From Ophiura sarsii (lineage: Eukaryota > Echinodermata > Ophiuroidea > Amphilepidida > Ophiuridae), in contig CM069448.1 in the NCBI GenBank assembly GCA_035610835.1, positions 33,613,652 to 33,677,651 of the forward strand: a DNA stretch of 64,000 nucleotides. Direction: 5' to 3'. Shown here in pieces: positions 23,740 through 35,159 of this stretch. The position numbers and the translations under genes are program-made. Positions within the stretch are counted from its first letter, which is position 1; the number at the start of each line of letters is the position of its first letter. The notes below the pieces were generated by a model that was not told the origin of the DNA, did not search any database, and saw nothing but the letters and a program-made list of their open reading frames with translations.

Positions 23740-24670
23740 CACTCTTAGAAGGTCAGGATCAAATATGAGACGAAAAATATCAATTTTGATCCAGAAGCGG
23801 TATCACATATGAGCTTACCCTTTCCGGATCAAAGTGATCCGACAAGCAGGATCAAAAAGTTTGATCCGAAATGGGATCAAATATTTCTGTCAAATGATAC
23901 TGAAACGGATCAAAATAAGGATCCTTAATCGGATGTACCTGTAGCTTATGATCCTACTCCAGGATCAAACTGAATCAAAGAAAAAGTGAAAACATAGGGG
24001 GTCATCGGGTGACAGATTGTAAAAACAAGCATGCATGCAAGGGTCTTTTGGTGACACCGGGCCAAAAAAGGGGGTATTTTTGATGGAGCCTGGTGTGAAA
24101 CCTAATATTGATTGAGTGCCCCCACCCCCGGGTGCACACTGCAGACTATATATCGAGTGCAGTAAGCTTACTACATCGTGTAGGCCTAGTACATCGCAGT
24201 GATCGTGACATTTTGTGAGGAGCATTTTGACCGAAAATCGTACTGATGGCACTGGTCAGGTACAAGAAATTTGTTCACAAGAATAGAGCATGTTCAAACA
24301 TAAAAAATAAAACTACTTTACCGACAAAATCATGTAACATTTTACAGATTAGACTGGATAACTTACCGCGGTATTTCACCCTTGTTTCAACTGTGGCGAC
24401 TGAATTCAAAAGATCGTCTGCTTGTCGTCTATCGGTTTGCGAAAGAGTGACGTTAGTCACTCATTGACCAATGAACTGTTTCATCGAATTGATCCGGAAA
24501 TCAGATCAAAGTTGATCAAGGTGAATTTGATCCGTTTGTTGATATCTATCTGGAAACGGATCAAAACGATCCGAAAACGGATCAAAACGATCCGAAAATG
24601 ATCCTTAAAGGATCAAAACAAAGTGAGCCGGAAATCTACTCATGTATTTGATCCTGACCTTCTAAGAGTG
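23740..24670. mobile_element. GATC-rich element with subterminal GGATCAAA sites
   Basis: Terminal inverted repeats CACTCTTAGAAGGTCAGGAT with its inverse at the right end, at least 26 bp, flanked by TA (23738-23739 and 24671-24672). Unit C at about 29491 keeps the empty site. The outer 200-250 bp at both ends carry about 20 copies of GGATCAAA or TTTGATCC, often back to back (GGATCAAAACGATCCG), while the middle (24000-24480) has none. Such subterminal arrays usually bind a transposase. No transposase gene is present. TA duplication suggests the Tc1/mariner group. Confidence 0.88.
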
Positions 24671-24909
24671 TAGGAGAACTTTTGCGGTGTTTAGGACATT
24701 TTTATAAGATCTGGAGGATACTAAAAGTGATAAATTCGCATAACAGATGAATAATTTACTAAATAAAACAGTGCAAATAAATCAACTTTTCAACGGTACA
24801 GGTTTTTTCAGTAAATTGGGAGATCTTTATGTGACTTAATTCATTTCAGATGATCTGACATAAATGTTGCGCTCTTGTGCGGATTCTCGTTGTTCAATAA
24901 ATAGGATTT

Positions 24910-25483
24910 AGTGAATAATGACTGCCTAACAACTGTTTTCGTGAATTTGTTTTTAAATCACAGGTTTTTGTTCTGGTCTGAAGAATTGTCCCGAAGGGGC
25001 ACCGCCCCTGGGGAACAATTCCGAATGACCAGAACTACAACCGAGGATTTCAAAACTACTTCACGAAAACAGTCATTATTCTCATTCATTACTGAAAATG
25101 ATGCATATTTATCCAAATCGTTGATTTATACCGATATAATTGCGCTAATAATTAATTAGCGTTCTGTTTATTTTGTCCACCCCTTCTTAGTTATTGAAAC
25201 AGTCCAAGTAGGGTCATCCCCTCGTTAACATTTTTATCATTCAACCAATCAGAAATAAGCTTTAATCGTGTTTCCTCATAACTCATTACACATTCAGTTT
25301 AGGGGTATGAGGCTTTAATTTGATTGGCCGGTCAGTGAGCAAAACAATCGAACACTTTGGCGCAGTACATTCGGGCAATTATTAGTAACCTGCGCTCGGT
25401 GTGCGCGTTATCATATAACGATTAATTTGATTGGAATGCACTTCATACGCAGCTATCGCGAGTATTCATGAAGTAATGAATTC
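24910..25483. mobile_element. Insertion in unit B with hairpin MITE
   Basis: Unit C joins the flanks directly (TATGATTT-CTCGTTAGG near 29710). At 24913-25081 the ends AATAATGACTG and CTGTTTTCGTGAA face TTCACGAAAACAGTCATTATT. Inside is a second hairpin, GTTCTGGTCTGAAGAATTGT facing ACAATTCCGAATGACCAGAAC, with a GGGGC/GCCCC tip. The remaining 400 bp have no recognised content, apart from a short inverted pair TTCATGAAGTAATGAA at the right end. Confidence 0.65.
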
Positions 25484-25804
25484 CCGTTAGAAAACTCTGT
25501 ACGTAATTAAATGCATTTACAACTGAAACTCAACGGTGAAAGATTTTTGGGAGAGCTTACAGCATATTCAAGTGAATGATTGAAAAGATACAAGCTTTAT
25601 TAGAAGCCTCGATTATTCTTGTGTTGACCTAGAAGTCAAATCGTTTCGCAAATTTAGTTTATTAATGCGGATAAATGTTCGTCTTATTATGCGACTAAAT
25701 CGTGATTCGCATCATTTAGAGAATAATATAATAGTTCGAAGCTGTTATGCGTTACGGTGATCTCATAGGCTGTACACTGATATTTAGATATGTGACAGGC
25801 TTAT

Positions 25805-27290
25805 GTGTTTTAATTTATTTCAACAGCGACAAAAATGGTTATCATTGGATACTAACATCTTTGCATTAACATTTGTAAAGTTGTTCCGCTCCAATTCCTA
25901 GTATTTTGAACAGGAAGGGCATTTCATAAATGTGCGATTTATAACAGCAAGGTCATGGAACCAAATAGATTCGACGAAGACGGGCGTCTATCGGATACGC
26001 CTTGGTAACACTAACAGTTTGTGTAAACGTGATTGCGCTACCATTTAGAAGATCAGTCCGATCATGAAAGTAACAGGTCTGTTACTTTCATGGTCCGATG
26101 GAGAATATGGTAAGCTGTATCGTTAGTGCTGCGGTTCGCCAGAGGTTGAATGGAAATTAGTCTAGCTAGATCAATAATGCGGATAGGACAGCTTAGAACG
26201 TTGGAAAGGCATCAAGTGGGCACAATTAGCTTGTGTTCATTTATTTCGTGTCTCTGTGGCCAGGACTTGCTATTATTTTAGATATTTTACCATTTTGATG
26301 TAGGACGAACATTCCATACGTGCAACGTAGTCGTCCCAAAGAGAGTGGCATGTTTATTCATTATAGCGACCTATAGACAGATATCTATAAAAATGTGGTC
26401 ACTAAAATATAATTACACAAATTTGTCCTTTTTATTTATAGTTGACCCGTAAAAAACCGCGGTTACACAATCCGTCCCTTTCTTAACCAAATCTTTTATT
26501 ACTAGACACACGTCCCGTACTTAACCAACCATAGCTTTTGCATATCAAATGACGTATTGTGAACATGATTACAATATAGAGACTCGAAACATACTCAAGT
26601 AAAAACACACACGTCTGACTCTCAAAATCACCGTTTCGAGACTCATGGAAAAAAATTCTTTGAAGAACACTTTCGTCAACATCTAATTTTACGCAGCAGT
26701 AGAACGTCATTGATAATTTCGGATCTCCCTTGATTATTGGTAATTTGATAACCTCTTTTAACTTGGGGCAGAATGTTCCTTATTTTGGTGTTAGTTGCGT
26801 AGATTCGTGAGCAGATATTTCAACTCAGTATAATTTTTATACAATGGGTATTTCGTATAATTCAGTTTCCATGGTCCATCCATTGAAACCAAACATTATC
26901 ACCTCTGGGAAAATGGTAGGTTCCGTTGCTAATGTTGTTGTGTCGTTGGGGGCATTACGTTAATTAAGGACCAATGAAATTGGGTTGTTTAGAAGGCAGA
27001 CCAGTCAGAGGCTTTGTGGGTTAGGGCGCCATGTTTTGGTTTGGCGTAAATGTCATTCTCTGTCAAGATAGCATTGAGATTGGAGCATTAACATTTTTAG
27101 TGGAAAAAAACATGTTCTCTTTGAAAGAAAAAGGAAGGACTGTTTTGCCGGTTGAAACCCTTCCAATAGTCTCCACATCTGCCAGAACGGTAGCAGAAAT
27201 GACGCAACAACAATTCTCGTCAAAGAACGGCGGCCATTAGCCGACGCCACTGTCTTGAGAAAGTGAAACAGACTAAACCCTCTCTCCTAT
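25805..27290 (+). repeat. Module M, copy 4
   Basis: Counterpart of copy 2 in position and of copy 3 in extent. Differences include a 30 bp palindromic insertion at 26063-26092, absent from the other three copies, and extra sequence at about 26860-27080 ahead of the AAAAAAACATGTTCTCTTTG segment. Confidence 0.75.
26063..26092. mobile_element. 30 bp palindromic insertion with 7 bp duplication
   Basis: CATGAAAGTAACA, spacer GGTC, then TGTTACTTTCATG, flanked on both sides by GTCCGAT (26056-26062 and 26093-26099). Counterparts at 7890 and 13455 have a single AGTCCGAT and no palindrome; the copy near 20210 also lacks it. Size and duplication look like an ultra-short foldback insertion or a templated repair product. 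Confidence 0.8.
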
Positions 27291-27552
27291 ATTGTTAATA
27301 TTGTACGTATATTTGTTGCCATACGTACTGTTTTTGTAGTGTAGCCTTATGTTTTTCAAATCAAACCATCAAACACTAGTAAATAAGGCCGTTTTCATTC
27401 ACACGCCGGGGAATACTGGGTTTTCTCCAGTAAAGCTGGGGAAAGCTGTGATAGCGTATGTGGAAACGACCCGCAGTGCCTTCTATGATTCGAGGAGAAA
27501 ATATAACTAAGCCCAATTGCACTTGGTATTGCTGCCCCCTTTAAAATAAGTT

Positions 27553-29107
27553 TTAAAGGGGCACAGAGAGATTTCTTAAAAAATGAAATTCAACATTTTT
27601 ACTTATTTTAGATAGATGATATACACAGAAACCCTCGCATGTAAATCAGTAAAAATGAAAAATAAAGACATTTTCTCAGTATTTCCGAAGTTATATTATT
27701 GCTTTTCACTTTTTTGTATTTTAGTTAAAATAACCACCAATTTAATCAGGGAGGTCGTGACTATGCATCACGCAACAAGCCATGGGTGGTCTTCGAGGTT
27801 ACTTTGAATAAACATGACTGACAAATAAGTAAGAAGCCATCTGTGGCCTTTTAGATGAATTTGGGTAGTTTCGATGTGATTTCATCGAAACAGGAAGAAA
27901 TAGGAAGAAAACTAAATATGCGATCAAAATTACAGTACGACTAAGAACTAAAATGGTATGATCGGAAATGTTCGGAAAATATCAGAGTTTTTTAATTTTT
28001 AATTTGAGATCCATATATTTTTCATACCTACCCCTATCATTATTTTTTTTACACATTTGAATTCCTCATGAAATTACCCATTAGATGATATATAATTGTC
28101 AAAGTTACTACGTCGGTATGGTAATTATACCGGCTAGTGAATATCTCCAATTTTTATTTTATATATTTTAGAATTTTCAGAAATATTTGTTTAAGGATGA
28201 ACCCTTCCCTGATATAAACTGCGTTTCTGAATTCCTCTAGTTACAAGCTTTCCAAAAATGTATACTTTTGCTATCATAGGTTGAAAACTTTTTCTGTTAT
28301 AGTCATTTTTATAAATCCGGTAAATTGAGGCTGATGTTGACTGTGTAGCGAATAGGAAGAACGCTGTTGATCATTGTCTTATCCATAATTAATTAGTTGT
28401 TAATAATAGTTGACACATCTGTTGAACCACATACTTAAAGACTACTAAATATTCTTTGAAATGGGACCAAAATTGTGTTTGTAACATTAGGGGATGACTA
28501 GTTATTGCAGAAAGAACAAAGCATGGGATTATCCCCATTGAGTTTGTACAGGCGGCACCCCTTCCAGCGGCACCCCTTCCAGCACCACCCCTGGTCCCCA
28601 AACATCAAACAGCTGTATCTCCGTTTCTGTATTAGCTATACCAATGCCATTTGGCAGGCAGATAGCTTGTTATTAGGGCTTTAAAATGATACCAAACTTG
28701 TTGAGATAGCTTTTGTGGATTTAGAAATATTTGAGGAAAATGACAGCATGAAGCTAAAAAATGTAACGGCACCACCCTATTGGGAGGCGAGTTCATAACG
28801 CGTGACCCTATGCATCACGCAACCAGCCATGGGTGGTCTTCAAGGTTACTTTGAATAAACATGAAACAAATAAGTAAGAAGCCATCTGTGGCCCTTTTAA
28901 ATGAATTTGGGTAGTTTCGATGTAATCTCATCGAAACTCAAAACGCTATAAAATCCTAGAAATTCACATGCAACACTGCAAATTAAGCTCTATAATTTTA
29001 GGTGGTAGTTAGTATATACGTATATAACAAATTACGTGTATGTGAAAAACCCAACTTCTGAAAAAAATGAGGGCTCCCTCCATGAAGGATCTCTTAGTGC
29101 CCCTTTA
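27553..29107. mobile_element. TTAA-flanked element with AGGGGCAC ends
   Basis: TTAA then AGGGGCACAGAGAGAT at the left; ATCTCTTAGTGCCCCT then TTAA at the right. TTAA duplications are typical of piggyBac-type elements, but the terminal repeats are short and the interior has no transposase. Two direct repeats of about 150 bp lie inside (27760-27915 and 28800-28945, GCCATGGGTGGTCTTC). Unit C begins right at the outer TTAA. Confidence 0.55.
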
Positions 29108-30270
29108 AGATGTGTCCATTATATTAGATAGGAAAAATAATTTCGCAAAGTTGATTTCAATGTATTGTCGTCAGTTAAGATCATTAAAAAACCTCGTGTC
29201 TTAATCTTGATACATGTATAGATGTAAGACAACATATTTGTAAGTTGATCCTTGTTTATTACTGATAAACATTGTGGTAGGTAAAGTTTCGATTAAGTTT
29301 TTGTAAATAAATGCTCGGTGTACCTCTAATGGCGCCTTCTTTAGCAGATACGACTCTAGGCGCTTTAGCTAATCTCGCTCATCATCTCCTTCTGTATGAA
29401 CCCTGGACCTATACGTGATCCAAAAATATCATCCTGTAGGGTTTCAATCTAATTGGAAGCGAGTACCACCTATTTAGACGAATTAGCACATATATCGGAG
29501 AACTTAGGCGATGTTTAGGGCATTTTTTTTTTATCATATCACGACGAATCTCTAGGTGTGTCTAAAGGTTTTCTTCGGAAATTTGGAGATCTTTATGTGA
29601 CTGACTCATTTCGGCTGATCAGAAATCACGATTACACTCGTGTAACACAAAAGTTAAGTTCAAGCATAAATTTTGCGCTCTTGTGCGAATTCTCGATTTT
29701 CTATAAATATGATTTCTCGTTAGGAAACTGAGTAGGCCTACGTAACATTGATTCATTTATAACTAAAATGTCACCGGTGGAAAGTGGTTATTTTTAGAGC
29801 CTATATATATCACATTGACGTGAATGATACATGTTACAGCTCCGATTATTCTTGTGTTGATCTGGAAGTCACATTCAAATCATTTTGCGAATATGCTGTA
29901 TTATTTTTTGATTTGAAGCTGTTTTGCTACACGTTGTGGTCTCATAGGCTGTACAGTTCGAATCTGTTTTGCTACACGGTGGTCTCATAGACTGTACAGT
30001 TCGAAGCTGTTTTGCTACACGGTGCTCTCATAGGCAGTACAATATGTTTTGCTACACGGTGGTCTCATTCATAGGCTGTACAATCGAAGCTGTTTTGCTA
30101 CACAATGATCTCATTGGCTGTACAGTTTGAAGCTGTTTTGCTACACGGTGTTCTCATAGGCTGTACAATGATGTGTTGCTACATGGTGCTCTCATAGGCT
30201 GTACAATGATGTGTTGCTACACGATGGTCTCATTGGCTGTACAATATTTAGTTTTGTGACAGGTACTAAC
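29108..30270 (+). repeat. Segmental repeat unit C (partial)
   Basis: This aligns to A from about 10335 (GATGTGTC...ATTATATTA) through 10640, and to B at 23525-23735 followed by 24673-25640. It begins directly after the right TTAA of the element at 27553-29107. It contains the empty site for the B element at 23740-24670, at 29491. Its last 330 bp are a tandem expansion of a module that is single-copy in A and B. Confidence 0.75.
29915..30245 (+). repeat. ~42 bp tandem repeat, about 8 units
   Basis: Consensus GAAGCTGTTTTGCTACACGG, then TGGTCTCATAGGCTGTACAG, then TTC, with the last two units changed to AATGATGTGTTGCTACA. The same module occurs once in unit A (about 12737) and once in unit B (about 25736). 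The array is therefore a local expansion specific to unit C. Confidence 0.9.
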
Positions 30271-31560
30271 TATATTTTATTATCATTCTTATCTAGATGA
30301 TTGGTTATTTTTATATTTCATCTATTTCATCACAAAATAATGTTTTTATGTTAGATTTGTTTTAATATCATCAAACAACAACAAATGTCCCCCTTTATAA
30401 AATCGGCAAGGCCATTGAGTTATTTACCAACTTGGCTGGGGGGGGGGGGGGGCAAAGGTATGTTGACTCGATATGAGACCATGTCGTCTCTTTCACCCCG
30501 ATGATTCGTATTAAGAGCATGAAAAGAGTGGGGCATATAACTGGTCGAAACCCACTATTTTTGGTATATATTTGTTTCATTTTATATACGTGTTTTACAA
30601 GGGAAAATCGGAAAGTTGCCTAAAAAGTATGATAAAGATTTAGCATTTGTCATTTAGCAAGTGCTAAAGATAGTGAAATAATGTACTATTGTTTTAATAT
30701 ATACGCGCGAGGCATTGAAATTATGAATTTCTTAATTCTTACTTGCCTGTTCCTATCTATTTATCTCTTCTCGCACCTCTGACATGCTGTCATCCTGAAG
30801 TTCCAAAACCACACCCACTAAATAAGAATCGGGGATTATCGCATGAAATCTGATTGTGCCCTACTGCATGATTGTATAAACGTTCAAATTTGGTGGTCGA
30901 AAGTCGTGTGAGGGATTTGAACAGACGTCCCCTTAACATCATACGATGCAGCACATGGATACCTTGTGGCAAAGTGCTGTTAAAGAAACAGATGAAAATA
31001 GTAAAGAATATTATAAGAACTTTAGGATCCTTGCCGTTTGTAAAATATGAATAATGGGAACAGTTGTAATAGGTGATTGAGGTGTGATTTTAAAGCTCGC
31101 TAAATTCCCTAAAGCCAAAATAATAGAAAAAACATCGTCCGGCCTGTTTGCACTACATATAAGCATAGCCAGTGGCTAAAATAATTATTGTATTAAGTTT
31201 TAAGAGATTAGCGGTACTACATTATTACCAGTTCATGTTACAGCTCATTATCTATCACGACTTTGGTGTTATTGAAGTAATCTATACTGGATTCCTTATC
31301 CCCGCCAGAGGACAATTCATACTTAAAATCAACACACGACTGCTACTATATCTGGAGGTACCGCGGGATAATTTTGTTCCAAGAAAGAGTTCAATATCGC
31401 CCTTTTATCCATTGAAACGACAATAACCGGCATTTGTTGTCTACTGATACCCGCATTTTGAAACTGAATCCGGGATTCGGTGTCTCAATATTTTGGTTTT
31501 TATTTGTCCAGTGATAGAGATAAAATGCAAATTTGTCAGCTAAATTACATTTTTTTCTGC
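30246..31560. other. Mostly unique sequence, no gene seen
   Basis: Apart from a G15 run (30438-30452), no repeat match within the window and no convincing coding region were found. Short overlapping frames on opposite strands near 30790-31050 have no recognisable domain. Confidence 0.5.
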
Positions 31561-31564
31561 AAAA

Positions 31565-31800
31565 ATACAATATGTTTAGTTAAAATACAAATTTTCAGCT
31601 AAAATACCAAATTTTCAGCTAAAATACCAAATTTTCAGCTAAAATACAACATTTTCAGCTAAAATACAACATTTTCAGCTAAAATACAACATTTTCAGCT
31701 AAAATACAAAATGTTCAGCTAAAATACAACATTTTCAGCTAAAATACAATTTTGTTAGATAAAATATAAAATGTTCAACTAAAACAGCTAAACATTTTTA
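31565..31800 (+). repeat. 20 bp minisatellite, about 11 units
   Basis: Exact 20 bp period with consensus ATTTTCAGCTAAAATACAAC. The central units differ only at the last two positions (AC, CA or AA); outer units decay (GTTAGATAAAATATAAA). Confidence 0.92.
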
Positions 31801-31868
31801 AAAATATCAGCTAAAATACTTATTTAACCTGCCAGTTGCGTGCGTATCGAATTCCATAATTGGCCATA

Positions 31869-32775
31869 CAGGGTGAGTCAAAATAGTCAGGACACGATTT
31901 CACCGATTTTTTGAACCAGTTAAAATTCAAAAATGAATATATTTAATGACGTGCCTAGCAAAGGTGGCATTACTAGCTATAACCTAAATGTTATTTCATT
32001 CAAATTGGTTATTCGAAACGGGAGATATGATAATTTTTCTAAATTCTGTGAAATAAAATCTGTTCCAACTTATCTCAGGGATCCATATGGATGTTAACGT
32101 TTAACGCGCGCCTTTTGAATAAGTCAATCAAAGTCGTGGTGGTTTTCACATCAATTGCAGTAGGAAAAGAGATTCGATTGTATTTGCGGTATTTGTTTTC
32201 AATAGTTTTCGTGCAATGAGAGATAGCCTATAACAAACGTTATTGAGTTTTAACAAAATGCAGACCAAACTATTTTGAAACTTGTTAATTTAATCGAACT
32301 GATATGAGAGAAGTCTGAGAGAAAACAGATCTTATATCTTTAAACAGTTTGTGCTTTGGCAACTTACCAAGCAAAGTGCATAGTCCATTTATGAATATAT
32401 TTGTGCAATACTGAGTTATATTATAATATATTTAAATACTTTGTATGGAATATCGTTTAATTTATCAGAGATTCAACAACAAAACATGATATTTTGGTAT
32501 AAATTGCAACAGTTATACAGTGTGTTGTGTTGTATGAATAACTTATATTACAGTAGTATTAACATCCACCACCAAACTTGGAACACTTTGGATTACGCGT
32601 CTTTTCGTAAATATGTTGTAAATCTGGCGTGGAATATGATATTGTCGTGAAAACATCACCAGGTATGAAGAAGTATGTCTACTCTCATAAACAATGAAAA
32701 CCATTACCAATTTTGTACAAGAATTATTTTTCTTGATTTTTTAAAAACGGGACCTGACTATTTTGACTCACCCTG
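31869..32775. mobile_element. Mariner-like non-autonomous element, 907 bp
   Basis: Perfect inverted ends of at least 24 bp (CAGGGTGAGTCAAAATAGTC with its inverse), flanked by TA (31867-31868 and 32776-32777). The tip CAGGGTGxxTCAAAA is the common form of mariner-family ends. The interior is AT-rich with no transposase D,D34D-type motif visible, so this is an internally replaced or deleted copy. Perfect ends suggest fairly recent mobility. Confidence 0.88.
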
Positions 32776-33059
32776 TATAAGACTACTCGCTTTTAATCAC
32801 AACATTTTATTTTGTATTAACGTTTTTACCTCCCTTTTTTAAAAGCCATGGTTGTCAACAAGAAGGTTTTTTATATTGTGTTGTCAGGGGCTGAGACTTT
32901 GGTATGTCGACGTTGAGGTCACTTGTAACTCGACGTTTGGTAAGCTATAATGTGAAGATTGTGACGTGGGTGTTTTGTTGTCTTTTGTTGATGACTTGTT
33001 TGAAAGCAGAGCGGTGACACCCAAATCAAAAAGATAACCTTTCCATCCGCCTCATCCGC

Positions 33060-33083
33060 CTAATAATAATAATAATAATAATG

Positions 33084-33125
<42 letters not shown>

Positions 33126-33325
33126 CCATATTTATAAAGCACATAACACCGAGATCGCTAAGCGCATAAACATTTAGCAATACAAAAAAACCAAATATAG
33201 ATAAATACAATCAATAACAAATATTAGAAAAATCCATTGTGAATAAATTAGTCTTTAAGGATTTCTTAAAGTGATTTAGAGTCTCAGAGCTCTTCAAATA
33301 GGCAAATTGTTCCATAAGGTCACGT
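33060..33325 (-). mobile_element. LINE 3' end with ORF2 C-terminus and (AAT)n tail
   Basis: On the minus strand, LWNNLPI is followed after a frameshift by LKSSETLNHFKKSLKTNLFT. This matches the extreme C-terminal signature of L2/CR1-type ORF2 proteins (LWNSLP...SxxxFKxxLKTxLF). It is followed by GCGCTTAGCGATCTCGG, CTTTATAAATATGG and a (TTA)n tail, seen as AAT repeats at 33060-33122 on the + strand. It is 5' truncated and dead. It may belong to the same LINE as 38205-39120, which has the same orientation. Confidence 0.72.
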
Positions 33326-33354
33326 TTTTTAATCTGGGCACCCATAAAAGGTGG

Positions 33355-33835
33355 TTTTGTTACATTTTAATTTTTTTTTGGTCTTTAATCTTTTGTATTT
33401 ATGTAACCCTCTATCAGATTGACTTGTGTTTCGGCTTGTTTTAAAGGCAATTTAATACCCTTAAATAATCTGAAAAGAAAAAAACACTATCTCTTATGAT
33501 TTAATTAATACGGCTCATTAAGCATAATTAGTCGGGGGTGGTTGAGGAAGTGGAGGAGGAGGAAGTGGAGGAGGAGTAGGGATAGCTGTGTAATATTAGG
33601 TGCAAATGGAATTTTTGTCTTTAGGCTTTAGTATTTTTGTAACCCTCTATCAGATTGACTTATGTTTGGGCTTATTTTAAAGATAATTTAATACCCTTTA
33701 ATAATCTGAAGAGGATTTCTTGTTATCACTTTCGATTTGATTAATATAGCTCGTTAAGTATGATTAGTCGGGGGTAGTTGAGGAGGAGGAAGGAATTGCT
33801 GTGTAATATATGGGTGAAAATGGAGTGCTGTACTG
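33355..33835 (+). repeat. Two-copy ~245 bp direct repeat
   Basis: 33370-33600 and 33615-33835 share GTAACCCTCTATCAGATTGA, TTAATACCCTTTAATAATCT-like text and GATTAGTCGGGGGTRGTTGAGG followed by a GGA-rich stretch. Roughly 80% identical by eye. Confidence 0.75.
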
Positions 33836-35000
33836 TAATTTATAGCTTTCTTATACTTAGTCTTGATGTCATCTTGGTTCTAAATGATATAAGCATGCTT
33901 TACACCATTTACTTAAAGTATTAATTAAGCTAATTAATTAATTTTGAAATCTGTGGATGAACCACCCTGTATATTAAATTATCACGTGAAACAGTGCTTT
34001 TTAATGTCATGGTGATGATTTACCTTAATGCTAACACTCAAACCTGATCACAACTGTATCTCTTTTAGGCTCATTGCAATATATTTGATCACTTGTCTAA
34101 TTTAGTGGGGTTTTTCAGTATTTGAAATTGAGTATTTTGACCACCCTGTATATATATTTCCTAATAAGCTGGCCTATTAATGTTGCATATGGCTGGATGG
34201 GTAATTTACTCAAACACAATAAAAACATCCCTAGCCTTCATATAGCTCTTGCATATAGACAGTGGAAGAAAAAAAGGTAAATCATCATTTTGTATAAAAC
34301 TTCAATTGTTACACCCTGTATAATGTTAGGTCACCCTGTATATTTGATTTCTAGTTCGCATATTTACAATCCTTAGGTTATAAGCATTCTAAATATATAT
34401 GGTTTCATACCCTTTAGATGTAAACATTTTGATATATTCTACTGAAACTGCAAAAGGAGGAAATTTCATGAAATATATCCATGTAACACAAATGTACCCC
34501 AGGTTAAAAAACGTGACCTTATAACTCAGTAGCAGACACAGAGAAAGAACGTTGACCATATTGAGTCGATGTCGAAGAGCAAGTTAGGCGCAATTGTGTT
34601 GAAGAGCGAATATTGCGGGAAGGAACCTATGCATATGCCCGGATCCTCTTGACGGGGATCGATGCAGTAATCAGATGAATAGATAGGATCAGGAAAGCTG
34701 AATAGATTAATGACTGAAGTGGTAACAATTGAGCACGCATATTCTTGTCTTGTCTGAATCTCTAATTATGCTGAATTTAACAAGCTAAATTTGCCTGGCG
34801 TTGGTGTGGATTGGTGTGCAATACAAATAATAGCGCAATATTAATATCAAGTATAAAATGTATTTCATAATAAAATTTCGTGAAATATTGTGTCCCGATT
34901 TGAGTATATAATGGGCACTTTGTGAATGTATATTAAACCCTAAGTTGTACGGCTTGGCTTAATAGAGATTTAAAAATAAAAATAATAAAAAAGAGATAAA
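33836..35000. other. AT-rich region with mariner-end fragments
   Basis: Several solitary CACCCTGTATA words (33964, 34142, 34314, 34333) resemble mariner tips (inverted TACAGGGTG), but no pairing partner could be assigned. No gene is seen. Confidence 0.4.
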
Positions 35001-35159
35001 AAATGCCGAAATTGCACCAAAATCATCTAAAGACACTTCCCTATGGTCGCTTTTTTAATTTTTTAATAAACATTTTTTTGAGTTTTTAATTTTAAAAACT
35101 AAACATTTTTCTGGAAAAAAAAGGTGTCTCGAGATGATTTTGGTGCAATTTCGGCATTT
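35001..35159. mobile_element. Hairpin MITE, 159 bp
   Basis: AAATGCCGAAATTGCACCAA at the left is exactly inverted at the right, and the arms extend about 36 bp with one or two mismatches. The loop is AT-rich (TTTTTAATTTTTTAATAAAC). The outer flanks are A/T-rich and no certain TSD was assigned. Confidence 0.8.

Larger units (their letters stand above)
15105..27290 (+). repeat. Segmental repeat unit B
   Basis: Second copy of the unit seen at 1-13769, in the same orientation. It carries insertions that A or C lacks: about 230 bp near 16540-16770, a Tc1-like element with both ends (18748-19059), a short foldback near 21650-21840, a 466 bp MITE (22005-22470), a GATC-rich element (23740-24670), a hairpin-bearing insertion (24910-25483) and a 30 bp palindrome (26063-26092). 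Its right part (25805-27290) is another module M. Missing unit sequence is also visible, so the copies are mosaics. Confidence 0.8.

Noticed and set aside
31565..31800. Regular 20 bp repeats resembling a CRISPR array
   Set aside because: The repeats are directly adjacent with no spacers, AT-rich, and lie in a eukaryotic repeat landscape. This is a minisatellite.
32441..32650. 69-codon frame inside the mariner-like element as transposase
   Set aside because: It is too short and has none of the catalytic or helix-turn-helix signatures of mariner transposases.
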